Positions 1-8,146 of a stretch of 64,000 nucleotides of DNA are shown in pieces (the first letter of the stretch is position 1; each line of letters starts with the position of its first letter). Source of the stretch: Granulicella pectinivorans (lineage in GTDB: Bacteria; Acidobacteriota; Terriglobia; Terriglobales; Acidobacteriaceae); the NCBI RefSeq assembly GCF_900114625.1, contig NZ_FOZL01000001.1:620001-684000 (forward strand), written 5' to 3'. The notes under the pieces were generated by a model, which searched no databases, was not told the DNA's origin, and saw only the letters and a program-made list of their open reading frames with translations. Both the position numbers and the translations under genes were made by a program.

Positions 1-2
1 CT

Positions 3-1640
3 TCGTTGCTGCATGGCCAGGTCACCGGCTCCTCGACCACGGGCGTTGACCAGAAGGGCCAGCCGACCGAGACCGTCACCGTCGCAGCCCCGCTCCAGAA
101 GCAGAAGAAGGAAAAGGTCGTCCAGTCCAAGGACACCAAGCGCTTCATCAGCAAGACGAAGAAGGTCCAGACCTCGCTGGAGGGCAAGGACACCAAACTG
201 CCCGACAAGCAGCTCTACGACAAGGCGCAGATCGCCATCAAGAAGGGCCGCTTCGACATCGCCCGTCTCGACCTGCAGACGCTGCTGAACACCTACCCCG
301 ACTCTGAGTACCAGATGCGCTCGAAACTCGCCATCGCCGACTCCTGGTACAAGGAAGGCGGTAGCGCGGCGCTGACCCAGGCCGAGCAGGAGTACAAGGA
401 CTTCATCACCTTCTTCCCCAACGCGCCCGAGGCCGCTGAAGCCCAGATGCGCGTCGGCGACATCTACTTCCGGCAGATGGACAAGCCCGACCGCGACTAC
501 GCGAAGGCCGTTCACGCCGAAGAAGAGTATCGCCTGATGCTGCAGCAGTTCCCGGAGTCGAAGCTGGTGCCGCAGGCCAAGCAGCGCCTGCGCGAGGTGC
601 AGGAAGTGCTCGCCACGCGTGAGTCCGACATCGCCGCGTTCTACTCCACGCGCGATAACTGGCCCGCCACCATCGCCCGTTACCAGACGGTCGAGGACAC
701 CTATCCTCTCTACAGCCACATGGACGACGTGCTCGTTGCACTGGGCGATGCCTGGGCCGCCGAGGCCCGCTACGTTCGCACGCTGAAGCAGCTTCCCGAA
801 GCGGCGAAAGCCAACCTTGAGCGGATCTACGACGACCGCTCCTCTGCCGCATATCGCAAGGTCGTTCTCGAACACTCCGCCTCCGCCCACGTCGAGGATG
901 CGAAGGACCGCCTGGCCGCGATGAACCTTCCGATCCCGACGCCGACCGCGGAGCAGATCGCCGCCTCGAACGCGCTCGAAAACAGCCGTGGACAGTACAC
1001 CCTCTTCGGCCGTACCAAGCTCCTCGTGCTGCATACGCCGGACGTCATCGCCACGGCGCGGGACGGTGAGCCCACACTGGCGGATCCTGCTGCGACGCTG
1101 GCGCCCGCCATTCGCAAGACCATCATCTCGGACTTCGAAACGTCGATGAACCCGAACGCTCCCAAGCCTGCCGCACCGGTCGCCAGCAGCGCATCGACTC
1201 CCGCGACGGATGCCTCCGCAGCACCCGCTCCTGCCGCACCCGTAGCACCGCTCACGCTCAGCGACGTCCCTGCCGCTGGCGCATCGGGCTCCTCCTCGGA
1301 TGCGGCGATTACGACCGTCGTTCCCGCGAGCGGTTCGGGTGCCCCTTCCGGCAGCTCCGCCGGCGTTGAAATCGTGCAGCCCGCAGCGGAACGCCGCACC
1401 GTCGACACCGGCGGCCTGCCAAGCGCACGTCCCGCGAACGCCGAGGCTCTTCCCGCCATCGAGAAGCCCGCAGCCGCTCCGGATGCCATCAACGACATCA
1501 AGCCCGGACAGGCACCCGCCGCCCAGGATGGTGCCGCCAATGGCAAGAACAAGAAGCCCGAGTTCGACAAGAGCGACGAGTCTTCGAGCAAGCACAAGAA
1601 GAAGAAGGGGCTGAAGAAGCTCGATCCGCTTCCACAGTAA
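3..1640 (+). CDS. bamD: BamD-like outer membrane assembly lipoprotein, 5' truncated
   Basis: The reading frame is open to the left edge, so the N-terminus, including any lipoprotein signal, is missing; 545 residues are visible. Residues about 65-260 form a TPR solenoid: 'YDKAQIAIKKGRFDIARLDL', then a 'YPDSEY' turn and repeated A-E-EY helices, which is the outer-membrane assembly lipoprotein (BamD/ComL/YfiO) arrangement. The family usually ends near residue 250. Here a further ~240 residues rich in Ala, Pro and Ser follow, ending in a basic tail with KHKKKKGLKK. In the family this protein works with BamA to insert beta-barrels at the periplasmic face of the outer membrane. The low-complexity extension is probably disordered. 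Product confidence is good for the TPR part; the role of the tail is unknown. Confidence 0.75.
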   Translation, partial: SLLHGQVTGSSTTGVDQKGQPTETVTVAAPLQKQKKEKVVQSKDTKRFISKTKKVQTSLEGKDTKLPDKQLYDKAQIAIKKGRFDIARLDLQTLLNTYPDSEYQMRSKLAIADSWYKEGGSAALTQAEQEYKDFITFFPNAPEAAEAQMRVGDIYFRQMDKPDRDYAKAVHAEEEYRLMLQQFPESKLVPQAKQRLREVQEVLATRESDIAAFYSTRDNWPATIARYQTVEDTYPLYSHMDDVLVALGDAWAAEARYVRTLKQLPEAAKANLERIYDDRSSAAYRKVVLEHSASAHVEDAKDRLAAMNLPIPTPTAEQIAASNALENSRGQYTLFGRTKLLVLHTPDVIATARDGEPTLADPAATLAPAIRKTIISDFETSMNPNAPKPAAPVASSASTPATDASAAPAPAAPVAPLTLSDVPAAGASGSSSDAAITTVVPASGSGAPSGSSAGVEIVQPAAERRTVDTGGLPSARPANAEALPAIEKPAAAPDAINDIKPGQAPAAQDGAANGKNKKPEFDKSDESSSKHKKKKGLKKLDPLPQ

Positions 1641-1654
1641 AGAAAACTCACTAT

Positions 1655-1692
1655 CAAAAAAAGGGATGCGGCCAAATCAGCCGCATCCCTTT
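1655..1692. terminator. Bidirectional rho-independent terminator between converging genes
   Basis: A perfect 13-bp stem (1660-1672 with 1680-1692, core GGGATGCGGC) closes a 7-nt loop. Read on the minus strand it is followed by seven T residues, which is a strong terminator for the metallophosphoesterase operon ending at 1716. On the plus strand only TTT follows, so it is weaker for the bamD-like gene. Confidence 0.8.
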
Positions 1693-1715
1693 CGTCCGTT
1701 TGGCCCACTCCGCGT

Positions 1716-2531
1716 CTACGAGGCCATCCACCCGCGATCCCCGCGCGCAAAACCGGCATGTGGTCCATGGACAAAGCGCCCAGCCTCCACGCTCCAGCGC
1801 ATCTGCTGCACGGTCATCCGCTGCCGTCCGTCAAGATCGATCAGGTTCCAGCCATTGGGCTCGATCCGCGTTCGCGTCGAGACCGCCGTGCCGGCATGCG
1901 CCACCACAGCCGCATACGGTACTCCTGCCTCACGCGTACTGGTTACCATCGCTTGTCCTGCATGCAGATGACCCGAGAGGAACAGGTCCACGTGGCAGTC
2001 TGAGAAGGCCTTGATGGCCATCTTCGCGCGCGCGATCGTGGCGTTCTCCCGGTCCTGAAGGGGCAGGTCGATGGGATGATGGGTGACGACAACCCGGACC
2101 GTATTCTCCTGCGTCTCCCCCAGTTGCCCGCACGCCAGCGCAACCTGCCGGCGGTTGATGCGGCCATCCTTGCGCTCGAGACGACGCACCGTACTGATCC
2201 CAGCAATCGCCAGCCCATCCACCTGCAGAAAGGGCGTCAGATCGTTCGCGATGTATTGCCGGTAGCGCTTCAGCGGCCGCGCCATGCGGTCGATCAGATT
2301 TGTCGCCGACACATCGTGGTTCCCCGGCACGATCAACGTCGGCACCTTCGGCAACTCGGCCAGAAACGCTCGCGCCTTGCGGAACTGCCCCTTGCGCGCC
2401 CTCTGGGTCAGGTCTCCCGACACAACGATCGCATCCGGCTTCGCTTCCGCCAATGCAAGCAGAAGGCCATCGACGAGATCGCTATCCTCGCGCCCGAAGT
2501 GAACGTCCGAGATGTGCGCCAGACGCGTCAT
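1716..2531 (-). CDS. Calcineurin-type metallophosphoesterase
   Basis: A 271-residue cytoplasmic phosphoesterase of the calcineurin-like superfamily. The metal-binding motifs occur in order: D-x-H in 'ISDVHFG' near the N-terminus, GD in 'VVSGDLT', GNHD in 'VPGNHDVSA', the histidine in 'THHP', and GHxH in 'LSGHLHAG'. These form the usual di-metal centre for phosphomonoester or phosphodiester hydrolysis; the substrate cannot be read from sequence. The chosen ATG at 2531 overlaps the stop of the upstream lipid kinase gene (ATGA), so translation is probably coupled. The open frame extends 43 codons further upstream inside the kinase gene, but that part has no conserved features. A link to lipid metabolism is inferred only from the overlap. 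Confidence 0.85.
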   Translation of the reverse strand: MTRLAHISDVHFGREDSDLVDGLLLALAEAKPDAIVVSGDLTQRARKGQFRKARAFLAELPKVPTLIVPGNHDVSATNLIDRMARPLKRYRQYIANDLTPFLQVDGLAIAGISTVRRLERKDGRINRRQVALACGQLGETQENTVRVVVTHHPIDLPLQDRENATIARAKMAIKAFSDCHVDLFLSGHLHAGQAMVTSTREAGVPYAAVVAHAGTAVSTRTRIEPNGWNLIDLDGRQRMTVQQMRWSVEAGRFVHGPHAGFARGDRGWMAS

Positions 2532-3409
2532 GGAACCAGCACCTGCAGCACGCCGGGTCGCGTCCGGTAGTGCAGCGGGCTGCTCAGCCTCACTACCTCG
2601 CCATCGAGCGCGACGTGCCCTCTGCGCCTTCCGTGCTCCACCGTAAACGACTCCACGCAATGGGCCTCGAAGTACGGGCTCTCCCTTACCTTGTGACGGA
2701 GCGCCGCGAGGGTCAGCCGCAGCAGCGACAGGCGCGTCGCTCCCGGAGCCATGTAGACGTAAAGACGTCCGCTATTGAGCCGCTCACGCGTGCCCGCCTC
2801 TACGCCCTCCATCGTGTACTCGTTGTTGCCCACGAACACGAACGGCGTCGTCCGCATCAGCTTCTCGCCGTTGGCCAACGTCACGCGCACCTTCAAATGC
2901 CGAAACCGCAGGAACTGACGGAAGCTCGCCACCAGTAGCGACACCCACTTGTTCCACCCGACTTTCTTCAGACGCTCGCGCTGCAGCACCATGCCCGGAT
3001 AGAAGCCAATGGAGGAGTTGTTCACGAAGATGCGTCCATTCACCTCGCCCGCATCCACGGCCCTGGTCACGCCTGCGCCGATCACCTTGGCCGCACCTTC
3101 GAGCGTGAGCGGCAGCTTCATATCCTTGGCGAAGTGATTCAGTGTTCCCACCGGCAGTACGCCGAAGACCGCATCCGGGTGTTTCGCCACAATCGCGGCA
3201 GCCACGCAGTTGACTGTGCCGTCGCCTCCTGCGGCAACGATCGCCGTACCGCAGGAGGCTGCATAGTCGATGATGGCCGGCAGGTTGATATACCGATTCA
3301 GAATCCTGACCTGGCACTCCACCTCGGCGTCGCGAAAGGCCTGCTCGATGTCGGCACGCGCACGCGCCGTTCCGGAGCGCTCATTGAGAAAAACCAGTGC
3401 TGCCGGCAT
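2528..3409 (-). CDS. Diacylglycerol/lipid kinase (DAGK catalytic, LCB5-like)
   Basis: A 293-residue protein of the diacylglycerol/sphingosine kinase family. It opens with 'LVFLNERSGT' and carries the nucleotide-binding 'AAGGDGTVN' motif, followed by 'LPVGTLNHFA', the standard DAGK catalytic fold. The C-terminal half is the second beta-rich domain. Bacterial relatives (YegS, DgkB, BmrU) phosphorylate membrane lipids such as diacylglycerol. The start at 3409 is preferred because GGAG lies 8 nt upstream; an upstream in-frame ATG would add 15 residues with no family similarity. It overlaps the metallophosphoesterase gene by 4 nt, so the two form an operon. The exact lipid substrate is unknown. 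Confidence 0.85.
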   Translation of the reverse strand: MPAALVFLNERSGTARARADIEQAFRDAEVECQVRILNRYINLPAIIDYAASCGTAIVAAGGDGTVNCVAAAIVAKHPDAVFGVLPVGTLNHFAKDMKLPLTLEGAAKVIGAGVTRAVDAGEVNGRIFVNNSSIGFYPGMVLQRERLKKVGWNKWVSLLVASFRQFLRFRHLKVRVTLANGEKLMRTTPFVFVGNNEYTMEGVEAGTRERLNSGRLYVYMAPGATRLSLLRLTLAALRHKVRESPYFEAHCVESFTVEHGRRRGHVALDGEVVRLSSPLHYRTRPGVLQVLVP

Positions 3410-3462
3410 CTGTCGTACTCCGTTGTCCGTTCCGTATACCAACCGGGAACCCACAACTCATC

Positions 3463-3777
3463 TTAGTATTCGCGACGCTCGCGGGCACGGACACCCTTCT
3501 TCACACGGACATGGTTGGCGATCGCACCGCCACCCGCGCCGACACCGGCACCGATGAGCGCACCTTTGGGTCCGCCGAGAAGACCACCCACCACGGCGCC
3601 ACCGACTGCCGAGCCTACAACAATCTTCGCGCCGGTATGGTGGCGATGGTCGCGCGCACGCTGCGAGGCGACAGCACGGCGGTGGCGGTGGGCATAACTC
3701 TGGGAGACACCGGAAAGCGGCATCAGTGTCATCCCGGCAAGAGCAATCATGGCAGCAGAGCGTTTAAGAAACGTCAT
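3463..3777 (-). CDS. Small exported glycine-zipper protein
   Basis: A 104-residue protein with an N-terminal signal peptide (hydrophobic 'AAMIALAGMTLMPLSG', then an S-Q-S-Y-A-H cleavage region), a His/Arg-rich linker and a glycine-zipper helix pair built from G-xxx-G repeats ('GGAVVGGLLGG', 'GAGVGAGGGAIANH'). Glycine-zipper 2TM-type proteins usually sit in the periplasm or outer membrane. A strong GGAGG lies 4 nt before the ATG. It is on the same strand as the downstream lipid kinase gene, with a 53-nt gap. Its function is unknown; the basic tail 'RVKKGVRARERREY' may contact nucleic acid or membrane. Confidence 0.7.
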   Translation of the reverse strand: MTFLKRSAAMIALAGMTLMPLSGVSQSYAHRHRRAVASQRARDHRHHTGAKIVVGSAVGGAVVGGLLGGPKGALIGAGVGAGGGAIANHVRVKKGVRARERREY

Positions 3778-3901
3778 TCATCCTCCAAAGGAAAAAGTGC
3801 AACACACCATTGGATGCGCCAAGTGCCTGAGATGCAGGAAGATCCCGCACAATCGCTGAGATTGCAACGCGAATGCAACATCGGAGAGTTACCGTGGAGG
3901 G

Positions 3902-5587
3902 ATGCGCAAACTCCTGTTGAGTGCCCTAGCCCTCGCCCTGCTCGCCCCTGCTGCCCACTCCCAGGCCTACGAGGCCAAGCCCAAGCTCGTGGTCCTTCTC
4001 GTGATCGACCAGTTCCGCGGCGATTACCTCGAGCGCTATCGCACCGACCTGAAGGCCACCAACGGCTTCAACCTCTTCCTGAAGAAGGGCGCCTACTTCA
4101 CGAGTTGCTACTACGACTACGCGAGCACCAAGACCGCCCCCGGACACGCCACCATCGGCACCGGCACCTATACCGACGGACACGGCATCGGCTCCAATGA
4201 GTGGTGGGACCTGAAGCGCAATACCGATCGTGTCGTCTCATCGGTCGAGGATGAACGCTATCGCATGGTTGGCACCTTCGACGATCTGCCCGTGCCTCCT
4301 CCGCCTGCCATCAGTCCACGCGACAACCGCATCGGCGCCTCGCCGCTCAACCTGCGCGTCACCACCTTCGGCGATGAAGTGCGTCTCGCTACCGCCGGTG
4401 AGTCGAAGCTCTACGGTGTCTCATTGAAGGACCGCGCCGCCATCCTCCCTGCGGGCCAGACCGCCAACGGAGCCTTCTGGATCGACACCGCAACAGGCCG
4501 CTTCGTGACCTCCAGCTTCTACATGCCGGAGCTCCCTGCCTGGGCGACCGCCTTCAACAAAGGCCCACGCATCGCGCAGGCCGCGAAGGAAGCAGGCGTC
4601 GACGATACCGCGCAGTTCTATGCGCTGGTTGGCCGCACCTCTGCCGCCAATCGCTACGAACTCGACTTCGCCCGGGCGCTCATCGAAGGCGAAAAGCTGG
4701 GCCAGCACCCCGTCACCGACGTTTTAACCGTGAGCCTCTCAGCCAACGACATCCTCGGTCATCAGATGGGCCCCGACTCCGACACGCAGAAGGCGATGGT
4801 CGTTGACCTCGACAAGGATCTCGATGCCTTCTTCACCTATCTCGACAAGAAGATCGGCCTCGGCAATGTGATGGTCGCCTTCACCGCCGACCACGGCATC
4901 GCGCCCGTCCCGGCTGAGGCCGCGCGTCTTGGCATCGCGGCCGGCATCATCAACCTCGATACGCTTGCCGAGAAGCTCAACGAATCTCTCAACACAAAGT
5001 TCTCCCCCGGCAAGGAGACCGCCTACCTGATGCCCACGCAGGAGCTGCCTAACATCGCCCTCGACCCACGCCCCTTCGCGAAGCTGAAGGTCAGCGAGAA
5101 GGACGCCGAAGCAGCCGTCGTCGAGGCCCTGCCCGGCATCATCGAGAGCATGGGCGCGCCCAAGTCCGCACCCAACAACGCAGCCACGCCCGAAGGCACG
5201 CGCAAGTACGCCGACGCGCGTCTCGCACCCGACCCCGCCGCCGTCTTTATTCGCTCGCATGTGGACCTCGCCGCGGGCAAGGTACCCAACACCGAGTTCG
5301 GCCGTCGCATCGCCCATAGCTACACCGATCACGGCGACTGGTACGTCATGCTCATCCCCGCCGGCTACCAGATGGAGTATCTCAACGGCATCCAGACGAC
5401 GCACTACTCGCCCTGGAGCTACGACCGCCACGTCCCACTCGGCTTCTTTGGCGTCAACTTTGTCAGCGGCATCTATCGCGACCAGGTAGCACCCGTCGAT
5501 ATCGCGCCCACGGTGACTTCGCTGCTCGGCGTCAATGCGCCGTCGGCAAGCATCGGTCATGTCCTGGTGGAGGCGATCCGCAAATAG
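3902..5587 (+). CDS. PafA-type secreted alkaline phosphatase / phosphodiesterase
   Basis: A 561-residue exported enzyme of the type I phosphodiesterase / alkaline phosphatase superfamily, closest in pattern to PafA. It has an N-terminal signal peptide ending near 'AAHSQA', a metal-ligand Asp in 'LLVIDQFRGDYL', the nucleophile-Thr segment 'TAPGHATIGTG', a following Asn in 'GSNEWWD', and later metal ligands in 'FTADHGIAP' and 'HSYTDHGDW'. The family hydrolyses phosphate monoesters or diesters in the periplasm using two zinc ions. GGAGG sits only 1 nt before the ATG, which is unusually close; a second purine-rich stretch (CGGAGAG, 3880-3886) lies about 15 nt upstream. No other start would keep the signal peptide. 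It converges on the PQQ dehydrogenase gene. Confidence 0.85.
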   Translation: MRKLLLSALALALLAPAAHSQAYEAKPKLVVLLVIDQFRGDYLERYRTDLKATNGFNLFLKKGAYFTSCYYDYASTKTAPGHATIGTGTYTDGHGIGSNEWWDLKRNTDRVVSSVEDERYRMVGTFDDLPVPPPPAISPRDNRIGASPLNLRVTTFGDEVRLATAGESKLYGVSLKDRAAILPAGQTANGAFWIDTATGRFVTSSFYMPELPAWATAFNKGPRIAQAAKEAGVDDTAQFYALVGRTSAANRYELDFARALIEGEKLGQHPVTDVLTVSLSANDILGHQMGPDSDTQKAMVVDLDKDLDAFFTYLDKKIGLGNVMVAFTADHGIAPVPAEAARLGIAAGIINLDTLAEKLNESLNTKFSPGKETAYLMPTQELPNIALDPRPFAKLKVSEKDAEAAVVEALPGIIESMGAPKSAPNNAATPEGTRKYADARLAPDPAAVFIRSHVDLAAGKVPNTEFGRRIAHSYTDHGDWYVMLIPAGYQMEYLNGIQTTHYSPWSYDRHVPLGFFGVNFVSGIYRDQVAPVDIAPTVTSLLGVNAPSASIGHVLVEAIRK

Positions 5588-5606
5588 GCCTGTGTCGAGC
5601 CTATTT
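5582..5606. terminator. Hairpin spanning two convergent stop codons
   Basis: Arms AAATAGGC (5582-5589) and GCCTATTT (5599-5606) are perfect inverse complements around a 9-nt loop. The left arm contains the phosphatase TAG and the right arm the PQQ dehydrogenase TAG, so one hairpin serves both ends. The T-tracts are short, so termination strength is uncertain. Confidence 0.55.
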
Positions 5607-7217
5607 CCACACCGGCTCAAGAGGTGGCAGAGCAAAGGTAAAGAGGTCATTGCCCGCGGCAATCGCGAAGTACTGCCTTCCCTCCACCGCATAGCTTATG
5701 GGCGAAGAATGCAGAGGCTGACCGGTGTTGAAGTGATAGAGCGGCGCGCCGGTCAGTCCATCCACGACCTCGAACTCCTCCGCATCATCCCCGAAGGCAA
5801 CCAGCCCGGAAGCCGTGCTCATCACCCCTGCTGAGGATCGCCCCGGCCCGGTCTGCGGGCTGGTCCAGGCAAATGCATTCCTGATGGGGTCGTACGCCAT
5901 CAGGATCTTCTTGCCGCGCTCTCCCGGCGGGCTCGACGCGCCGGTTGAGTAGTACGCCTTGCCCTCTTCAAACGCCTCCGTCTTCGCCTTCACCACGGAG
6001 CACTCATCGAACGCGATGAAGTAAAAAAGGTGCGTGCGTTCGCTGTACGTCGGCGAGTACCAGTTGGTACCGCCCGCATAGCTCGGGCACATTCGCGTGC
6101 CCTCTTTGCTCGGCTGCAGGTCCGTACGGATCGGCCGTCCATGCGGGTCGATCCCACTGGCCCAGTTCTGTTGCACCGCGAACTGCTTCGATGCAAGATA
6201 CGTCCCGTCCGTGCGATCGAGTATGTAAAGAAAACCGTTACGATTTGCCTGCACGATCAGCTTCCGCGGTTTGCCCTCGTACACCGTATCGATGAGCACC
6301 GGCGTCTCGGTCGCATCATAGTCGTTCACGTCATGCGGCGTGAACTGGAAGTGCCACCGCAGCTCGCCTGTATCGGGATCGAGCGCGATCAACGATGCCG
6401 TGTAGAGATTGTCCCCCTCACGCACTGAGCCATCGAAGTCCGGCGACGGATTCCCCGTGCCCCAGAAGATCGTATTAAGCGCCGGATCGTATGTGCCGGG
6501 CATCCACGTCGTGCCGCCGCCATGCTTGTAAACGTCACCCGCGGGCCACGTCTCGGAGCCGGGCTCACCGGGGGAGGGAACCGTCCAGAAACGCCACGCC
6601 TCTTTCCCTGTCTCCGCATCGAACGCAGCGACGAAGCCCCGCACGCCGTCGTCCCCGCCCGAGGTGCCCACCAGCACCTTGTCCTTCACAATCAACGGCG
6701 CGCTCGTCGCCCCGTAGTTGCGGTTGTCCTGCGCGTAAGCGACATCCCAGATCTGGTTGCCGGAACGCGCATCGAGACAAAGCAGATGCGCATTGTCGGT
6801 CTCCATGTAGAGCCTCGTACCCAGCACCGCGACACCGCGATTGATGTGCCCCGATGCATCGTCGATCAACCCGGTGGAGACAGGCCGCGCATGATGCCAC
6901 AGTGTCTTTCCCGTCATTGCATCGAGCGCATACGCATCGTTCGAACCCGTCACGAACATCACGCCCGCAACCACCACAGGCGTTACCTGCAGGATCCCCG
7001 CGTTGTTCGAGTGAAAGATCCACTCCGGACGAAGCTGATGCGCGTTCTTCGGCGTCACCTGCGTGAGACTGGAGTAGCGACGTCCCGTATAGTCGCCGTT
7101 GTACGAGAGCCAGTCGGCCCCCACCACGGTCCTGGTCAGGTCGGACGTCCTGACGTCCACCACGCCCTGAGCATGCAGCGCCGACGCGGCAAAGAGTACA
7201 AGCAGAAAGCGGATCAT
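5601..7217 (-). CDS. PQQ-dependent (quinoprotein) dehydrogenase
   Basis: A 538-residue exported eight-bladed propeller enzyme. It has a short signal peptide (MIRFLLVLFAASALHAQ), a Trp-docking start 'DWLSYNGDYTGRRYS', 'TSGGDDGVRGFVAAFD' (the GAxxGVRG region of PQQ alcohol dehydrogenases), 'TPHDVNDYDATETPVL' and further W-x-x-x-G repeats. The family oxidises alcohols or sugars in the periplasm with PQQ and calcium. There is no haem motif in this protein; the electron acceptor is presumably the cytochrome c encoded immediately upstream, whose stop codon overlaps this ATG (ATGA, 7214-7217). The overlap fixes the start at 7217, although the frame stays open further upstream. The substrate cannot be deduced. 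Confidence 0.88.
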   Translation of the reverse strand: MIRFLLVLFAASALHAQGVVDVRTSDLTRTVVGADWLSYNGDYTGRRYSSLTQVTPKNAHQLRPEWIFHSNNAGILQVTPVVVAGVMFVTGSNDAYALDAMTGKTLWHHARPVSTGLIDDASGHINRGVAVLGTRLYMETDNAHLLCLDARSGNQIWDVAYAQDNRNYGATSAPLIVKDKVLVGTSGGDDGVRGFVAAFDAETGKEAWRFWTVPSPGEPGSETWPAGDVYKHGGGTTWMPGTYDPALNTIFWGTGNPSPDFDGSVREGDNLYTASLIALDPDTGELRWHFQFTPHDVNDYDATETPVLIDTVYEGKPRKLIVQANRNGFLYILDRTDGTYLASKQFAVQQNWASGIDPHGRPIRTDLQPSKEGTRMCPSYAGGTNWYSPTYSERTHLFYFIAFDECSVVKAKTEAFEEGKAYYSTGASSPPGERGKKILMAYDPIRNAFAWTSPQTGPGRSSAGVMSTASGLVAFGDDAEEFEVVDGLTGAPLYHFNTGQPLHSSPISYAVEGRQYFAIAAGNDLFTFALPPLEPVWK

Positions 7218-8011
7218 GGTCTCCTCCGGCGTGCAGGCCTGGGCGGCGCATCGCTCGCAGTGACGACGAGGTAGCTGATGAGATCTTCGAAGTCTTCGCT
7301 GGAGAGGCGCGTCGCATAGTCGTTCGGCATCACCGAATGACCGGTATGCCGCACGCTCCTGAGACTCGCCTTCGCAAACGTACGAAAGGCACCCTCGTTG
7401 GTCTGGATCGTGATGGTGAAGTTGTCCTCGGCACGCACGGCGCCGGAGAGGCTCGTCCCGTTCGGGAGAATCAGCTCGGCCACGGTATACATGGGCTGAA
7501 GCCGGCGGTCCGGCTCCATGATGTCGAGGCGAATCTCTTCGTTGGTAATGCCGCTCGCATAAGCGCTCAGGTCCGGACCGAGAAAGCCTCCGGCACCTTT
7601 GACCATGTGGCACCGCGCACACGCGGCCTTGCCGAAGAAGAGAGCCTTGCCCGCCGCGGGATCGCCGGTGGTCTTGAGGACGATATCCTTGCCTTGCAAC
7701 ACGCGCAGGTAAGCCACAACATCGCTCACGCCCTGCGCCCCAAGATAACCAAAGCCCGGCATCCCCTTGCCCGCGACACCGTTCTGCACGACTGCCTCAA
7801 GGTCCTCGGCGCTGCGATCCGAAATAAGGCGATTGGTCGCGATGTTCGGTGCGCGCTCGCCCCCACGGCCATCGGCCCCATGGCAGCCCGCACAGTTCCG
7901 CGAGAAGGTCTGCGCGCCAGCAGCCGCGTCGGTCTTCGTCTGGGCGTGCAGGGAGAGAACGCCGCTGAAAAGAAGAAGCAGCGCACCAGCTCGTGATCTT
8001 CGTGTGGCCAC
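7214..8011 (-). CDS. Di-haem c-type cytochrome, partner of PQQ dehydrogenase
   Basis: A 265-residue exported cytochrome with two haem attachment sites, CAGCH in the N-terminal domain and CARCH in the second. 'GKGMPGFGYL' after the first site supplies a likely Met ligand, and 'MVKGAGGFLGPDLSA' follows the second. The C-terminal part ('LILPNGTSLSGAVRAEDNF') resembles the putative haem-binding domain seen in cytochromes next to quinoproteins. A GTG at 8011 is preferred because GAGG lies 5 nt upstream and the start gives a clean signal peptide (RRSRAGALLLLFSGVLSL). It is translationally coupled to the PQQ dehydrogenase, so it very probably takes its electrons and passes them to the respiratory chain. 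Confidence 0.85.
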   Translation of the reverse strand: MATRRSRAGALLLLFSGVLSLHAQTKTDAAAGAQTFSRNCAGCHGADGRGGERAPNIATNRLISDRSAEDLEAVVQNGVAGKGMPGFGYLGAQGVSDVVAYLRVLQGKDIVLKTTGDPAAGKALFFGKAACARCHMVKGAGGFLGPDLSAYASGITNEEIRLDIMEPDRRLQPMYTVAELILPNGTSLSGAVRAEDNFTITIQTNEGAFRTFAKASLRSVRHTGHSVMPNDYATRLSSEDFEDLISYLVVTASDAPPRPARRRRP

Positions 8012-8146
8012 TTCGTCCTCGTTCCTTGTCGTCGAACGCTCTCTCGAAAGCCTCTCACCCATCGCCGATTTTCGATAAGGCGAGAGCCCTACGCGCACAC
8101 GAAAAGATGAGTCCCTCCCTGCTCACGCAAACGGCATACGCACTCC

